Origin: Clostridia bacterium
GTDB lineage: Bacteria; Bacillota; Clostridia; Christensenellales; Borkfalkiaceae
Reading direction: 5' to 3'
NCBI GenBank assembly: GCA_017508485.1
Contig: JAFVYV010000012.1
Span: 91,679 to 155,678, forward strand
Length of the DNA stretch: 64,000 bases
The notes under the pieces are model-generated. The model did not search any database, was not told where the DNA came from, and saw only the letters and a program-made list of their open reading frames with translations. Shown here piece by piece: positions 32,317 through 39,505 of this stretch (positions within the stretch are counted from its first letter, which is position 1; each line of letters begins with the position of its first letter). The position numbers were made by a program, and so were the translations under genes.

Positions 32317-33987
32317 ATGTTTCCGTTATTAGCAACTTCCGTCAAAGACCTACTAACAGTAGATAGTGTTATAATTTATATTTGGATTTCAGTAGTTAAC
32401 GCACTTTTATTAATTTACGCATCGCATAAATACCTACTTGCACTTCAACAATTCGGGTACAAAAACAAAAGATATTTTAAATGGCTTAAAATAAAAAATA
32501 TTCACTACACAAGGTTAATGCTACTTAGCCTACTTGGATTTTTGTTCTTTTTGCTACTCAACGTTTGCTTTACTTCAATTTTAGGGGAAGAAATTGCCAT
32601 TTATATAGGGTTTGCGTCTTACCTAATTTTTGGTATAGCCTATATAAAAACGGAACAACAAACTACTGAAAAGTTAAAACTTAAAATAACAAAAAGAATT
32701 GTTAGGCTTTCTATCGTTTATTTTTTAGTTATAACTGCAGTTTCTTTTGGAACACTAATATTGGCAGATATTTTAGCATATTTAATAAAGATAGATATTT
32801 TTTGTCTTTTAAGGTACGCGCTTGTTTGTTTTATTCCTTTAATTTTACCTTTACTACTTCTTATAGCAAACGCAGTTTTATTGCCGTTTGAAAGTTTGAA
32901 TAATAAACGGTATATAAGAAAAACTAAAGAAGCGCTTGAAAAGGCAGATATAATTAAAATAGGTATAACGGGTAGTTATGGTAAAACCACCGTAAAAAAT
33001 ATTTTAGCCACCCTTTTAAGCCAAAAATATAGGGTTTTAGCAACGCCAGAGTCTTACAACACTCCACTTGGAATTGCCTTAACCACTAAAAAACTTGACA
33101 GTACGCACGACGTATTTATTGCAGAAATGGGCGCAAGGCAGGTTGGCGATATTAGTGATTTAGCAACCATAGTTAAACCAAAATACGCAATTTTAACGGG
33201 TGTTAACACTCAGCATTTAGAAACTTTTAAAGCACAAGAAAATATAATAAAAACAAAGTTTGAACTTTTTGAAAATTTACCAGTTGACGGGGTTGGCTTT
33301 TTTTCTAGCGATAATGAAAATTCCGTTAAACTTTTTAACGACTTTACTGGGGAAAAGTACCTTGCAGGTATAGGTGGAGAAGATATAACTGCCACGGCAG
33401 AAAACGTTAAAACAACGCCTTGGGGTACGGTGTTTGACCTAAAAATAGGGGATAAACGGCTTTTTGACTGCCACACTAACCTACTTGGCAAGCACAACGT
33501 AAGTAATATTTGTTTAGCAAGTTTAGTTGCTTATAAACTTGGTGTTTCCTTAAAAGATATCGGCGTTGGTATTAACAGATTAACCACCGTTAAGCATAGG
33601 CTAGAAATAGTGCCGAATAACCACGGCGTAACCATTATTGACGATAGTTATAACTCTAACGAAACCGGGCTAAAAGCGGCACTTGAAGTGCTATCTTCTT
33701 TTGAAGGTAGAAAAATTGTGTTAACACCTGGTTTAATTGAATTAGGTACGGAAGAAAATATTGCAAACTTTAAGTTTGGCGTTGAACTTTCAAAAACTGC
33801 CGACAAGGTTATAATTATAGGCGCACATAACGCAGAAATGCTTATTTCAGGTTTACTTGAAGGTGGATTTGATAGAAAGAATATTATATTTGCTAAAAAT
33901 CTAACTAAAGGCAACGCAAAACTTAACGAAATTATGAAAGAAGGGGACGTTATTCTTTTTGAAAACGACCTACCAGACACTTATTAG
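32317..33987 (+). CDS. murF: MurF-type Mur ligase with N-terminal membrane domain
   Basis: The C-terminal about 370 residues are a Mur ligase: ATP-binding GITGSYGKTTVKN (216-228), YNTPLGIA, EMGARQVGDI, LGKHNVSNI and the terminal segment GDVILFENDLPDTY typical of MurF, which adds D-Ala-D-Ala to the UDP-MurNAc tripeptide. The first about 190 residues form five or six membrane helices, not found in standard MurF. ddl, which makes D-Ala-D-Ala, follows directly, supporting the assignment. It has an AAAGGAG start. Confidence 0.88.
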   Translation: MFPLLATSVKDLLTVDSVIIYIWISVVNALLLIYASHKYLLALQQFGYKNKRYFKWLKIKNIHYTRLMLLSLLGFLFFLLLNVCFTSILGEEIAIYIGFASYLIFGIAYIKTEQQTTEKLKLKITKRIVRLSIVYFLVITAVSFGTLILADILAYLIKIDIFCLLRYALVCFIPLILPLLLLIANAVLLPFESLNNKRYIRKTKEALEKADIIKIGITGSYGKTTVKNILATLLSQKYRVLATPESYNTPLGIALTTKKLDSTHDVFIAEMGARQVGDISDLATIVKPKYAILTGVNTQHLETFKAQENIIKTKFELFENLPVDGVGFFSSDNENSVKLFNDFTGEKYLAGIGGEDITATAENVKTTPWGTVFDLKIGDKRLFDCHTNLLGKHNVSNICLASLVAYKLGVSLKDIGVGINRLTTVKHRLEIVPNNHGVTIIDDSYNSNETGLKAALEVLSSFEGRKIVLTPGLIELGTEENIANFKFGVELSKTADKVIIIGAHNAEMLISGLLEGGFDRKNIIFAKNLTKGNAKLNEIMKEGDVILFENDLPDTY

Positions 33988-33994
33988 AAATACG

Positions 33995-34034
33995 AAAATC
34001 ACCAAAGTTAAAAAATAACGGAGGTGATTTTTTT
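33995..34034 (+). promoter_or_regulatory. Terminator-like hairpin that contains the ddl ribosome site
   Basis: AAAATCACC (33995-34003) pairs with GGTGATTTT (34023-34031), followed by Ts running right up to the ddl ATG. The Shine-Dalgarno sequence GGAGGTGAT (34020-34028) forms most of the right arm, so folding would hide it. It could serve as attenuator, translational switch, or simple terminator. Confidence 0.55.
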
Positions 34035-35111
34035 ATGAAAAAAATAGTTGTAATTTTTGGTGGAGAATCGGTTGAAAGCGAAGTTTCTATAATTACCGGA
34101 GTTTTAATTTCAAACGGATTAAAAAAACATTTTGAAGTAGTGCCTATTTTTGTTTCAAAAGGTGGCGACTGGTTTACGGGCGAAGAACTTTTTAATATAG
34201 AAAGTTATAAAAGTTTAGATGAAAAAAGTTTAACAAAAGTTTGCGTTTTGTCTAGTTCTAACCTTTTATATAAACTAAAAAAGGGTAAACTAAAAGAACT
34301 TTTTCCTATATCGTTAGTGGTAAACTGTATGCACGGTGGCGTTGGAGAAAACGGTGCTATTAAAGGGCTTTTTGATATGATGAAAGTGCCGTCGCTTTCT
34401 TCTCCTATACTTCCTGCAAGTCTATCAATGGATAAAATTTGTACAAAAATATTCTTAAAAGGGCTTAACATTGAACATCTTCCTTACTTTGTTGGTGAAG
34501 AAGACAAAAATCCTAAACTAAAGTTTCCTATAATTGTTAAGCCAAACTCACTTGGCTCAAGCATAGGAATTACAAAGGTTAGTAGCTTAACGGAATATAA
34601 AATGGCGCTTTTAAAAGCAAAAAGGTATGATGAAAGGGTTATTTGTGAAAAGTGCTTAGAAAACTTTTTAGAAATAAACGTTGCAGTTTACGGCATAAAA
34701 GATAAAATAGTTGTCTCAAAGCCAGAAAACCCTATCGTTAACGGGGAATTTTTAGATTTTGACAGTAAGTACGCTAGTGGAGAAAGGGTTTTTCCTGCGA
34801 ACATTTCAAAGGAACTAAAATTAAGAATAAACAGTATTGCAAAAAAGATTTATTCTTCACTTAACTTTGAAGGAATAATAAGAATTGACTTTTTGGTTAA
34901 GGACGACAAAATTTTCGTTAATGAAATAAACTCCGTGCCAGGCTCACTATCTTACTACCTATTTTGCGATACTTTAGAAGATTTTTCCCTTCTACTTAAA
35001 GACCTTGTTTTAGACTGCCAAGAAAAGTTTAACAAAAGACAAACGCTTGTAAATAGTTTTTCTTCGTCTATTTTAAATTTAAAAGGAACTAAGGGTCAAA
35101 AACACTTGTAA
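34035..35111 (+). CDS. ddl: D-alanine--D-alanine ligase
   Basis: A 358-residue ATP-grasp ligase for peptidoglycan precursor synthesis. Motifs: VIFGGESVESEVSIITG, NCMHGGVGENGAIKG, PIIVKPNSLGSSIG and the Mg-binding FVNEINSVPGSLSYYLF end. It follows murF, so both steps of D-Ala-D-Ala handling are adjacent. The ribosome site lies in the hairpin at 33995-34034. The promoter of the next gene overlaps its stop codon. Confidence 0.95.
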   Translation: MKKIVVIFGGESVESEVSIITGVLISNGLKKHFEVVPIFVSKGGDWFTGEELFNIESYKSLDEKSLTKVCVLSSSNLLYKLKKGKLKELFPISLVVNCMHGGVGENGAIKGLFDMMKVPSLSSPILPASLSMDKICTKIFLKGLNIEHLPYFVGEEDKNPKLKFPIIVKPNSLGSSIGITKVSSLTEYKMALLKAKRYDERVICEKCLENFLEINVAVYGIKDKIVVSKPENPIVNGEFLDFDSKYASGERVFPANISKELKLRINSIAKKIYSSLNFEGIIRIDFLVKDDKIFVNEINSVPGSLSYYLFCDTLEDFSLLLKDLVLDCQEKFNKRQTLVNSFSSSILNLKGTKGQKHL

Positions 35112-35134
35112 AAAACTTTTTTATATAGTAAAAT
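35106..35134 (+). promoter_or_regulatory. Promoter of icd
   Basis: TTGTAA (35106-35111), 17-base spacer, TAAAAT (35129-35134). The -35 overlaps the ddl stop codon. Confidence 0.6.
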
Positions 35135-35159
35135 AAGAAAAAATAGCAGGAGAAGAACA

Positions 35160-36362
35160 GTGGAAAAGATTAAAATGACTACGCCTATCGTTGAGATGGA
35201 CGGCGACGAAATGACAAGAATTATTTGGAAGTGGATTAAAGATATTTTAATTTTACCTTACGTTGACTTAAAGTCAGAATATTACGATTTAGGTCTTCCT
35301 TATAGAGATGAAACTAACGACCAAGTTACCATTGATTCAGCAAACGCAACTTTAAAGTACGGCGTTGCTATCAAGTGCGCAACAATCACACCAAACGCAC
35401 AAAGAGTGGAAGAATATAACCTAAAAGAAATGTGGAAAAGTCCTAACGGCACTATAAGAGCAGTTTTAGACGGTACTGTGTTTAGAGCACCTGTTTTAGT
35501 TGACGGCATTACTCCTTATATTCCTACTTGGACTAAACCTATCACTATTGCAAGACACGCATACGGCGATATTTATAAAGCAGTTGATACAAGAGCAGGT
35601 AAAGGTAAGGCTGAACTTGTATTTAACAATATAGACGGCAAAGAAGAAAGAATTGAAGTTTTTGAATTTAAAGACAACGGTATTTTATGTGGTATGCATA
35701 ATACAGATAAGTCTATTGAAAACTTTGCAAAATCTTGCTTTAATTATGCGTTAGACCAAAAAATGCCATTATGGTTTGCTACTAAAGATACTATTAGTAA
35801 GCGTTACGACCACAGATTTAAGGACATTTTTAACGAAATTTACGAAAACGAATATAAAGAAAAGTTTGAAAAAGCAGGAATTTACTATATGTACACCTTA
35901 ATTGACGACGTAGTTGCAAGAATCGTTCGTAGTGAAGGTGGTATCATTTGGGCTTGTAAGAACTACGACGGTGACGTTTTATCTGATATGGTAGCAACAG
36001 TTTACGGTAGCCTTGCTATGATGACTTCTGTTTTAGTTTCTCCAACCGGTGTTTTTGAATACGAAGCAGCACACGGTACCGTTACTAAACACTACTACAA
36101 CTACCTAAAGGGCGAAAGCACTTCAACTAACCCAGTTGCAACAATTTTTGCTTGGACTGGTGGTTTAAGAAAGCGTGGCGAACTTGACGGCAACAAAGAA
36201 CTTATGGAATTTGCCGATAAGTTAGAAAAGGCAACCTTAAAAACTATTGAAGAAGGTAATATGACTGGTGACCTTATTCCATTATTTAAGAAGGAAGGGG
36301 TTGTTAACAAGAAGTTAGAAACTAAAGCCTTCTTAGAAGCAATTGCAAAAAATATTGCTTAA
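35160..36362 (+). CDS. icd: NADP-dependent isocitrate dehydrogenase, eukaryote-like class
   Basis: A 400-residue isocitrate dehydrogenase of the type shared with eukaryotic IDH1/2: PIVEMDGDEMTRIIW, CATITPNAQRVEEYNL, MWKSPNGTIRA, AVLDGTVFRAPV and AAHGTVTKHY with NPVATIFAWTGGL. It makes 2-oxoglutarate and NADPH, the precursor route to glutamate. A GTG start follows CAGGAGAAG. It has its own promoter and terminator. An aconitase-family hydratase lies 17 kb downstream. Citrate synthase is not in the window. Confidence 0.95.
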   Translation: MEKIKMTTPIVEMDGDEMTRIIWKWIKDILILPYVDLKSEYYDLGLPYRDETNDQVTIDSANATLKYGVAIKCATITPNAQRVEEYNLKEMWKSPNGTIRAVLDGTVFRAPVLVDGITPYIPTWTKPITIARHAYGDIYKAVDTRAGKGKAELVFNNIDGKEERIEVFEFKDNGILCGMHNTDKSIENFAKSCFNYALDQKMPLWFATKDTISKRYDHRFKDIFNEIYENEYKEKFEKAGIYYMYTLIDDVVARIVRSEGGIIWACKNYDGDVLSDMVATVYGSLAMMTSVLVSPTGVFEYEAAHGTVTKHYYNYLKGESTSTNPVATIFAWTGGLRKRGELDGNKELMEFADKLEKATLKTIEEGNMTGDLIPLFKKEGVVNKKLETKAFLEAIAKNIA

Positions 36363-36381
36363 GTTAATAAAAAAATCTACA

Positions 36382-36413
36382 AAAATCGCTTAAATTTTTA
36401 AGCGATTTTTTTA
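36382..36413 (+). terminator. Terminator after icd
   Basis: AAAAATCGCTTAAA and TTTAAGCGATTTTT pair almost perfectly, then T residues. Confidence 0.85.
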
Positions 36414-36477
36414 TTTTCTATCATAAACCTTTTTTCCATTTCATATAAAAAAGTAAATGAAAAAAAGGAGATATAAA

Positions 36478-37248
36478 ATGAACAACGCTGATTATATGGA
36501 AATGATAGAAGTCCCTATAAATTCTACTTCAGTTAAGGTTAAACAAAGCCCAAAAAAAAGAAAAACTGTAAAAAAACTAAACAAGTTAGAAGTAGAAAAG
36601 GAAAAGTTAGTTAACAAAATTAATGAAGAAATGGAAGAAAAAATAGTTGCAAAAGTGGAAGAAGTGGTAGATGAAACTCTTGAAAAAGTGGAAGAAGAGA
36701 ATATAGCCAAAGAATTTAACGAAGTGGTAGAAAGCACAACCGTTGTTAAGAAAAAAAGGAAACTTTCTATCATAGGCATTGAGTTAGCGCTAATAGCCGT
36801 TTTAATTTGCACCATAGTTTTTTCTAACCTATTTTTTGAAAAGACTTTTATTAACACCTTCTTTTTTGAAAAGAGTGAAAGCCTTTTAAGTGATGAAGAC
36901 TATTCTAATTTTAAAGTTACCCTTCCTTATACGGAAAGTTCAATGACGGTTAGCGACACAGGTCTTTTGATTGAAGAAACGGGTAGCGTTTATGCACCGA
37001 CTTTCGGCATAATTTCTAACGTAATAGAAGATGCTGGTAAATATATTATAGAAATTACTCACTCAAACAGTTTCAAAACGGTGTTAAGTGGGGTTGACCA
37101 CGCATATTTTGGAATTAATGAAGAAGTTTTTTCAAATATTCCAATAGGGTATAGTTACGGCGAAGGGGTTAGCCTTTGTTTTTATGACAACGGCAAGGTT
37201 ATAACCAACTACGATATCGAAAATTCTGGCGTGGTATGGCTGGTATAA
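36478..37248 (+). CDS. SpoIVFA-like protein with degenerate M23 domain
   Basis: A 256-residue protein with a long, charged, coiled-coil-like N-terminal part (Lys/Glu-rich, to about residue 97), one membrane helix (IELALIAVLICTIVFSNLFF) and a C-terminal LytM/M23-like domain (VYAPTFGIISNVIEDAG, IEITHSNSFKTVLSG). The zinc ligands of active M23 peptidases are incomplete (no terminal HxH), as in SpoIVFA, which anchors and inhibits SpoIVFB in the forespore membrane. The SpoIVFB-like gene overlaps its end by 13 bases. Start ATG at 36478 after AAAAAAGGAG. Confidence 0.82.
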   Translation: MNNADYMEMIEVPINSTSVKVKQSPKKRKTVKKLNKLEVEKEKLVNKINEEMEEKIVAKVEEVVDETLEKVEEENIAKEFNEVVESTTVVKKKRKLSIIGIELALIAVLICTIVFSNLFFEKTFINTFFFEKSESLLSDEDYSNFKVTLPYTESSMTVSDTGLLIEETGSVYAPTFGIISNVIEDAGKYIIEITHSNSFKTVLSGVDHAYFGINEEVFSNIPIGYSYGEGVSLCFYDNGKVITNYDIENSGVVWLV

Positions 37249-38090
37249 AGATAAAAATACACCCACTTTTTTATCCCGTTTTAATTTTATCTTTAATTTA
37301 TAAACAATTCTTTTTATTTTTAATATACGTTATAACTGCCCTTCTCCACGAGTTTGGGCATTTATACGTGGCTGAAAAAAACGGGTATAGTGGTGAAAAA
37401 ATTATTCTATCAGGCTACGGCGCAAATTTAGTGCTTGACGATAAAGGGTTAAAAACGGTTGACCAAATAAAAATTGCGTTAGCAGGTCCTTTTTTTAACC
37501 TAATAATCGCCCTATTTTTTATTGCTTTTTGGTGGATTTTGCCAGACACCTACCCTTTTACGGAAAGCATAGTTACGGCAAGTTTAAGTTTTGCGCTTAT
37601 CAATCTTTTGCCCGTGTATCCACTTGACGGTGGCAGAGTTCTTCAAAGCCTTTTAACCCTTTTAATAGGGGACAAAAGCAAAAAAGTTGTTAAAATTTTA
37701 GGTATTATATTTACCGTTTTACTTAGTGCGCTTTTTATTTTGTCACTTTTTAACACGCCAAACTACACCTTGCTTATTTTTACTGCATTTTTGGTGGTGG
37801 ACTTAATTTTTACCAAAAACCAAAGTAGGCTAGTTAAAATAAAATTTATGCTTTCTAGTGGTATGCTTCGTGGTGGTTTTGTTAAAAGAATTGCAGTTGA
37901 TAGTTCGGTTACGGTAAAACGGCTAATCAGTCTTTTAAGCACGGACAATTTTAACGAAGTTGAAGTTTACAAAGGGGAAAGTTTAATTAAAAGATTGAAC
38001 CCTTTTGAAGTTGGTTGTTTAATAGAAAATAGCGATATTTATTTTACTTTAGAAAAGGCGATTGCCACCTTGAAAAATGGTGAAAAATAG
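37236..38090 (+). CDS. SpoIVFB-like M50 intramembrane metalloprotease
   Basis: A 284-residue site-2-type protease with several membrane helices, zinc motif HEFGH in the second helix (LLHEFGHLYVAEKNG) and the third ligand in YPLDGGR (NLLPVYPLDGGRVLQ). SpoIVFB cuts pro-sigma-K in sporulating Firmicutes. Its overlap with a SpoIVFA-like gene matches that system; the substrate here is not known and the host need not sporulate. The C-terminal soluble part resembles the CBS-containing tail of SpoIVFB. Confidence 0.87.
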   Translation: MAGIKIKIHPLFYPVLILSLIYKQFFLFLIYVITALLHEFGHLYVAEKNGYSGEKIILSGYGANLVLDDKGLKTVDQIKIALAGPFFNLIIALFFIAFWWILPDTYPFTESIVTASLSFALINLLPVYPLDGGRVLQSLLTLLIGDKSKKVVKILGIIFTVLLSALFILSLFNTPNYTLLIFTAFLVVDLIFTKNQSRLVKIKFMLSSGMLRGGFVKRIAVDSSVTVKRLISLLSTDNFNEVEVYKGESLIKRLNPFEVGCLIENSDIYFTLEKAIATLKNGEK

Positions 38091-38118
38091 GTTATAATAT
38101 TTTCGGGGGAGAAATATT

Positions 38119-38649
38119 ATGAAGGAACTATTTTTAAAAAGACAGTCTTGTAGAAATTATAAAGTGCAAAAAGTAGGGGAAAAGTTACTAAACGAACTTA
38201 TTGAAACGGCAAGTTTAGCACCCTCTGCAAGGAACACGCAACCGTGGAAACTTTATGCAGTAACAAAAGACCAAGTTGTTATTGACGGCGTTAGGGAAGG
38301 CGTACAACCTGACGGCGCAAACAAGTTTGCTGATAACGTTAACGATTTTATAGTTATAGTAGAACAAAAACCTTGGTATCTTCTTGATGAAAAGGAAAGG
38401 GGTAAGCATAGCGACTTTGTTGCAACCGATATCGGCATTTTTACTGCGCATTTAGTTTTAACGGCAGAAAAAATGGGGCTTTCTACCTGCATTTTAGGAA
38501 GAATGAATAAAGAAGTTGTTAAAAAAGCAATAGGCTTAACAGGGGAAGAAGTGGTTAGCCTTGTAATAGCAGTCGGCTACAAACAAGATGACGATATTTT
38601 GCGTGTAAAAACCAGAAAACAAGGCAAAGACTTAGTAGAATATTTATAA
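38119..38649 (+). CDS. Nitroreductase-family FMN oxidoreductase
   Basis: A 176-residue flavin reductase: LKRQSCRNYK at the start (FMN phosphate contact), ETASLAPSARNTQPWKLYAV, and C-terminal LVIAVGY with nearby positive residues. Such enzymes reduce nitro compounds or quinones, or turn over flavins, with NAD(P)H. GGGGGAG precedes the ATG. It is alone in its transcript with a terminator; the substrate cannot be inferred. Confidence 0.9.
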   Translation: MKELFLKRQSCRNYKVQKVGEKLLNELIETASLAPSARNTQPWKLYAVTKDQVVIDGVREGVQPDGANKFADNVNDFIVIVEQKPWYLLDEKERGKHSDFVATDIGIFTAHLVLTAEKMGLSTCILGRMNKEVVKKAIGLTGEEVVSLVIAVGYKQDDDILRVKTRKQGKDLVEYL

Positions 38650-38670
38650 AATTAAAAGGTAAAAACTTTA

Positions 38671-38696
38671 AGGGCGAATTTTGTTCGCCTTTTTTT
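38671..38696 (+). terminator. Terminator after the nitroreductase
   Basis: GGCGAA (38673-38678) pairs with TTCGCC (38684-38689) with a TTTTG loop, then seven Ts. Confidence 0.82.
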
Positions 38697-38743
38697 GTAC
38701 TTTCTTTTTATGTTAAAAGTTTTTTTAGTTTCATAATAAAGTT

Positions 38744-38971
38744 TTACTCTTTTTCGTAATTAGCCATAGTAAAACCTAATAGATAAGCATATTTTGAGTA
38801 TTTGCTTATAAGTTTTTCGTAATTGTCAAGCATTTCCTGAAACGCATTGTGGTTTTCATAAGGAATAAATTGTTTAACAAGAGTTATAATTTCAACATTT
38901 TTTTGCAGAATAAGTTTGGTTTCTTTATCTTCTGCACCTTTTTTAACTAGTTCTTCGTTATAATTTATCAT
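38744..38971 (-). CDS. Hypothetical helical protein, 75 aa, divergent from XRE repressor
   Basis: A small acidic/basic, all-helical soluble protein, starting MINYNEELVKK. No family is recognised. AAGGGG precedes the ATG. Its promoter is exceptionally clear on the minus strand: TTGACA and TATATT separated by exactly 17 bases that are themselves a palindromic operator. It faces the XRE-type repressor gene, so the two form a two-gene switch. It could be a helical partner such as an antitoxin-like or regulator-modulating protein; this is speculation. Confidence 0.7.
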   Translation of the reverse strand: MINYNEELVKKGAEDKETKLILQKNVEIITLVKQFIPYENHNAFQEMLDNYEKLISKYSKYAYLLGFTMANYEKE

Positions 38972-38992
38972 ACTTTACCCCTTTTAAATATA

Positions 38993-39009
38993 GTTCATAT
39001 TTTATGAAC
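38993..39009. promoter_or_regulatory. Operator O1, in the spacer of the leftward promoter
   Basis: The perfect palindrome GTTCATA-TTT-TATGAAC. On the minus strand it exactly fills the 17-base spacer between TTGACA and TATATT of the 75-aa gene. Confidence 0.75.
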
Positions 39010-39031
39010 TGTCAAGTATTTGTCAAAAATT

Positions 39032-39048
39032 GTTCATATAATATGAAT
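39032..39048. promoter_or_regulatory. Operator O2, over the rightward -10
   Basis: GTTCATA-TAA-TATGAAT has the same 17-base pattern with one mismatch. It contains the TATAAT (39037-39042) likely used by the XRE gene. Its centre is 39 bases from the centre of O1. Confidence 0.7.
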
Positions 39049-39064
39049 TGTATGGAGATGTTAA

Positions 39065-39268
39065 ATGAAAGTTTTTGGCGAAAGAGTTAAACAAGAATTA
39101 AAAATACAAAACAAAAAACAAGTTGACCTTGCAAAGCATTTGTCCGTTCAAAAATCGACGATTTCAGAGTGGTTAAACGGTAAAAACGAGCCACCTATGA
39201 AAACGATTGTTGATATTGCTCGTTATTTAAATGTTTCAACAGATTATCTTTTGGGTATTGAAGATTGA
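39065..39268 (+). CDS. XRE-family helix-turn-helix repressor
   Basis: A 67-residue single-domain Cro/CI-type DNA-binding protein: KKQVDLAKHLSVQKSTISEWLNGKNEPP is the helix-turn-helix and the end (STDYLLGIED) is typical of small stand-alone repressors. It lacks a dimerisation or cleavage domain. It is divergent from the 75-aa gene across two matching palindromes, so autoregulation and control of that gene are likely. TGGAGATG precedes the ATG. A terminator follows. Confidence 0.88.
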   Translation: MKVFGERVKQELKIQNKKQVDLAKHLSVQKSTISEWLNGKNEPPMKTIVDIARYLNVSTDYLLGIED

Positions 39269-39286
39269 TAAAAAACTTAAAAATAA

Positions 39287-39319
39287 AAAAGGCGAAGATG
39301 AATTCTTCGCCTTTTTTTG
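39287..39319 (+). terminator. Terminator after the XRE gene
   Basis: AAGGCGAAGA and TTCTTCGCCTT pair around a short loop, followed by Ts. Confidence 0.82.
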
Positions 39320-39392
39320 TTGTAATTATTGATAATAAAAATTAAACGTGAACACTGTGGGCAAAAAAGATAATCTTTTAGTTAAAGACATA

Positions 39393-39419
39393 AAGCAGGA
39401 GTTTATCCTGCTTTTTTTG
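39393..39419 (+). terminator. Second hairpin terminator with no gene in front
   Basis: AAGCAGGA (39393-39400) and TCCTGCTT (39406-39413), loop GTTTA, then Ts. No reading frame lies between it and the previous terminator 73 bases upstream. It may end a small RNA or catch readthrough. The rest of 39320-39442 shows nothing else. Confidence 0.7.
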
Positions 39420-39442
39420 TTAAAAATATCTCTTATAAAAGT

Positions 39443-39471
39443 TTGCGATTTGGCAAAAATTATGCTATACT
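39443..39471 (+). promoter_or_regulatory. Extended -10 promoter for the phosphoesterase lipoprotein
   Basis: TTGCGA (39443-39448), 17-base spacer, TATACT (39466-39471) with TGC directly before it (extended -10). Confidence 0.65.
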
Positions 39472-39505
39472 TTTTGCGTTTAAGAAAATTGTTTAGGAAA
39501 GAGAT

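Noticed and set aside
33210..33980. Minus-strand frames within murF
   Set aside because: Antisense shadows; murF motifs are intact on the plus strand.
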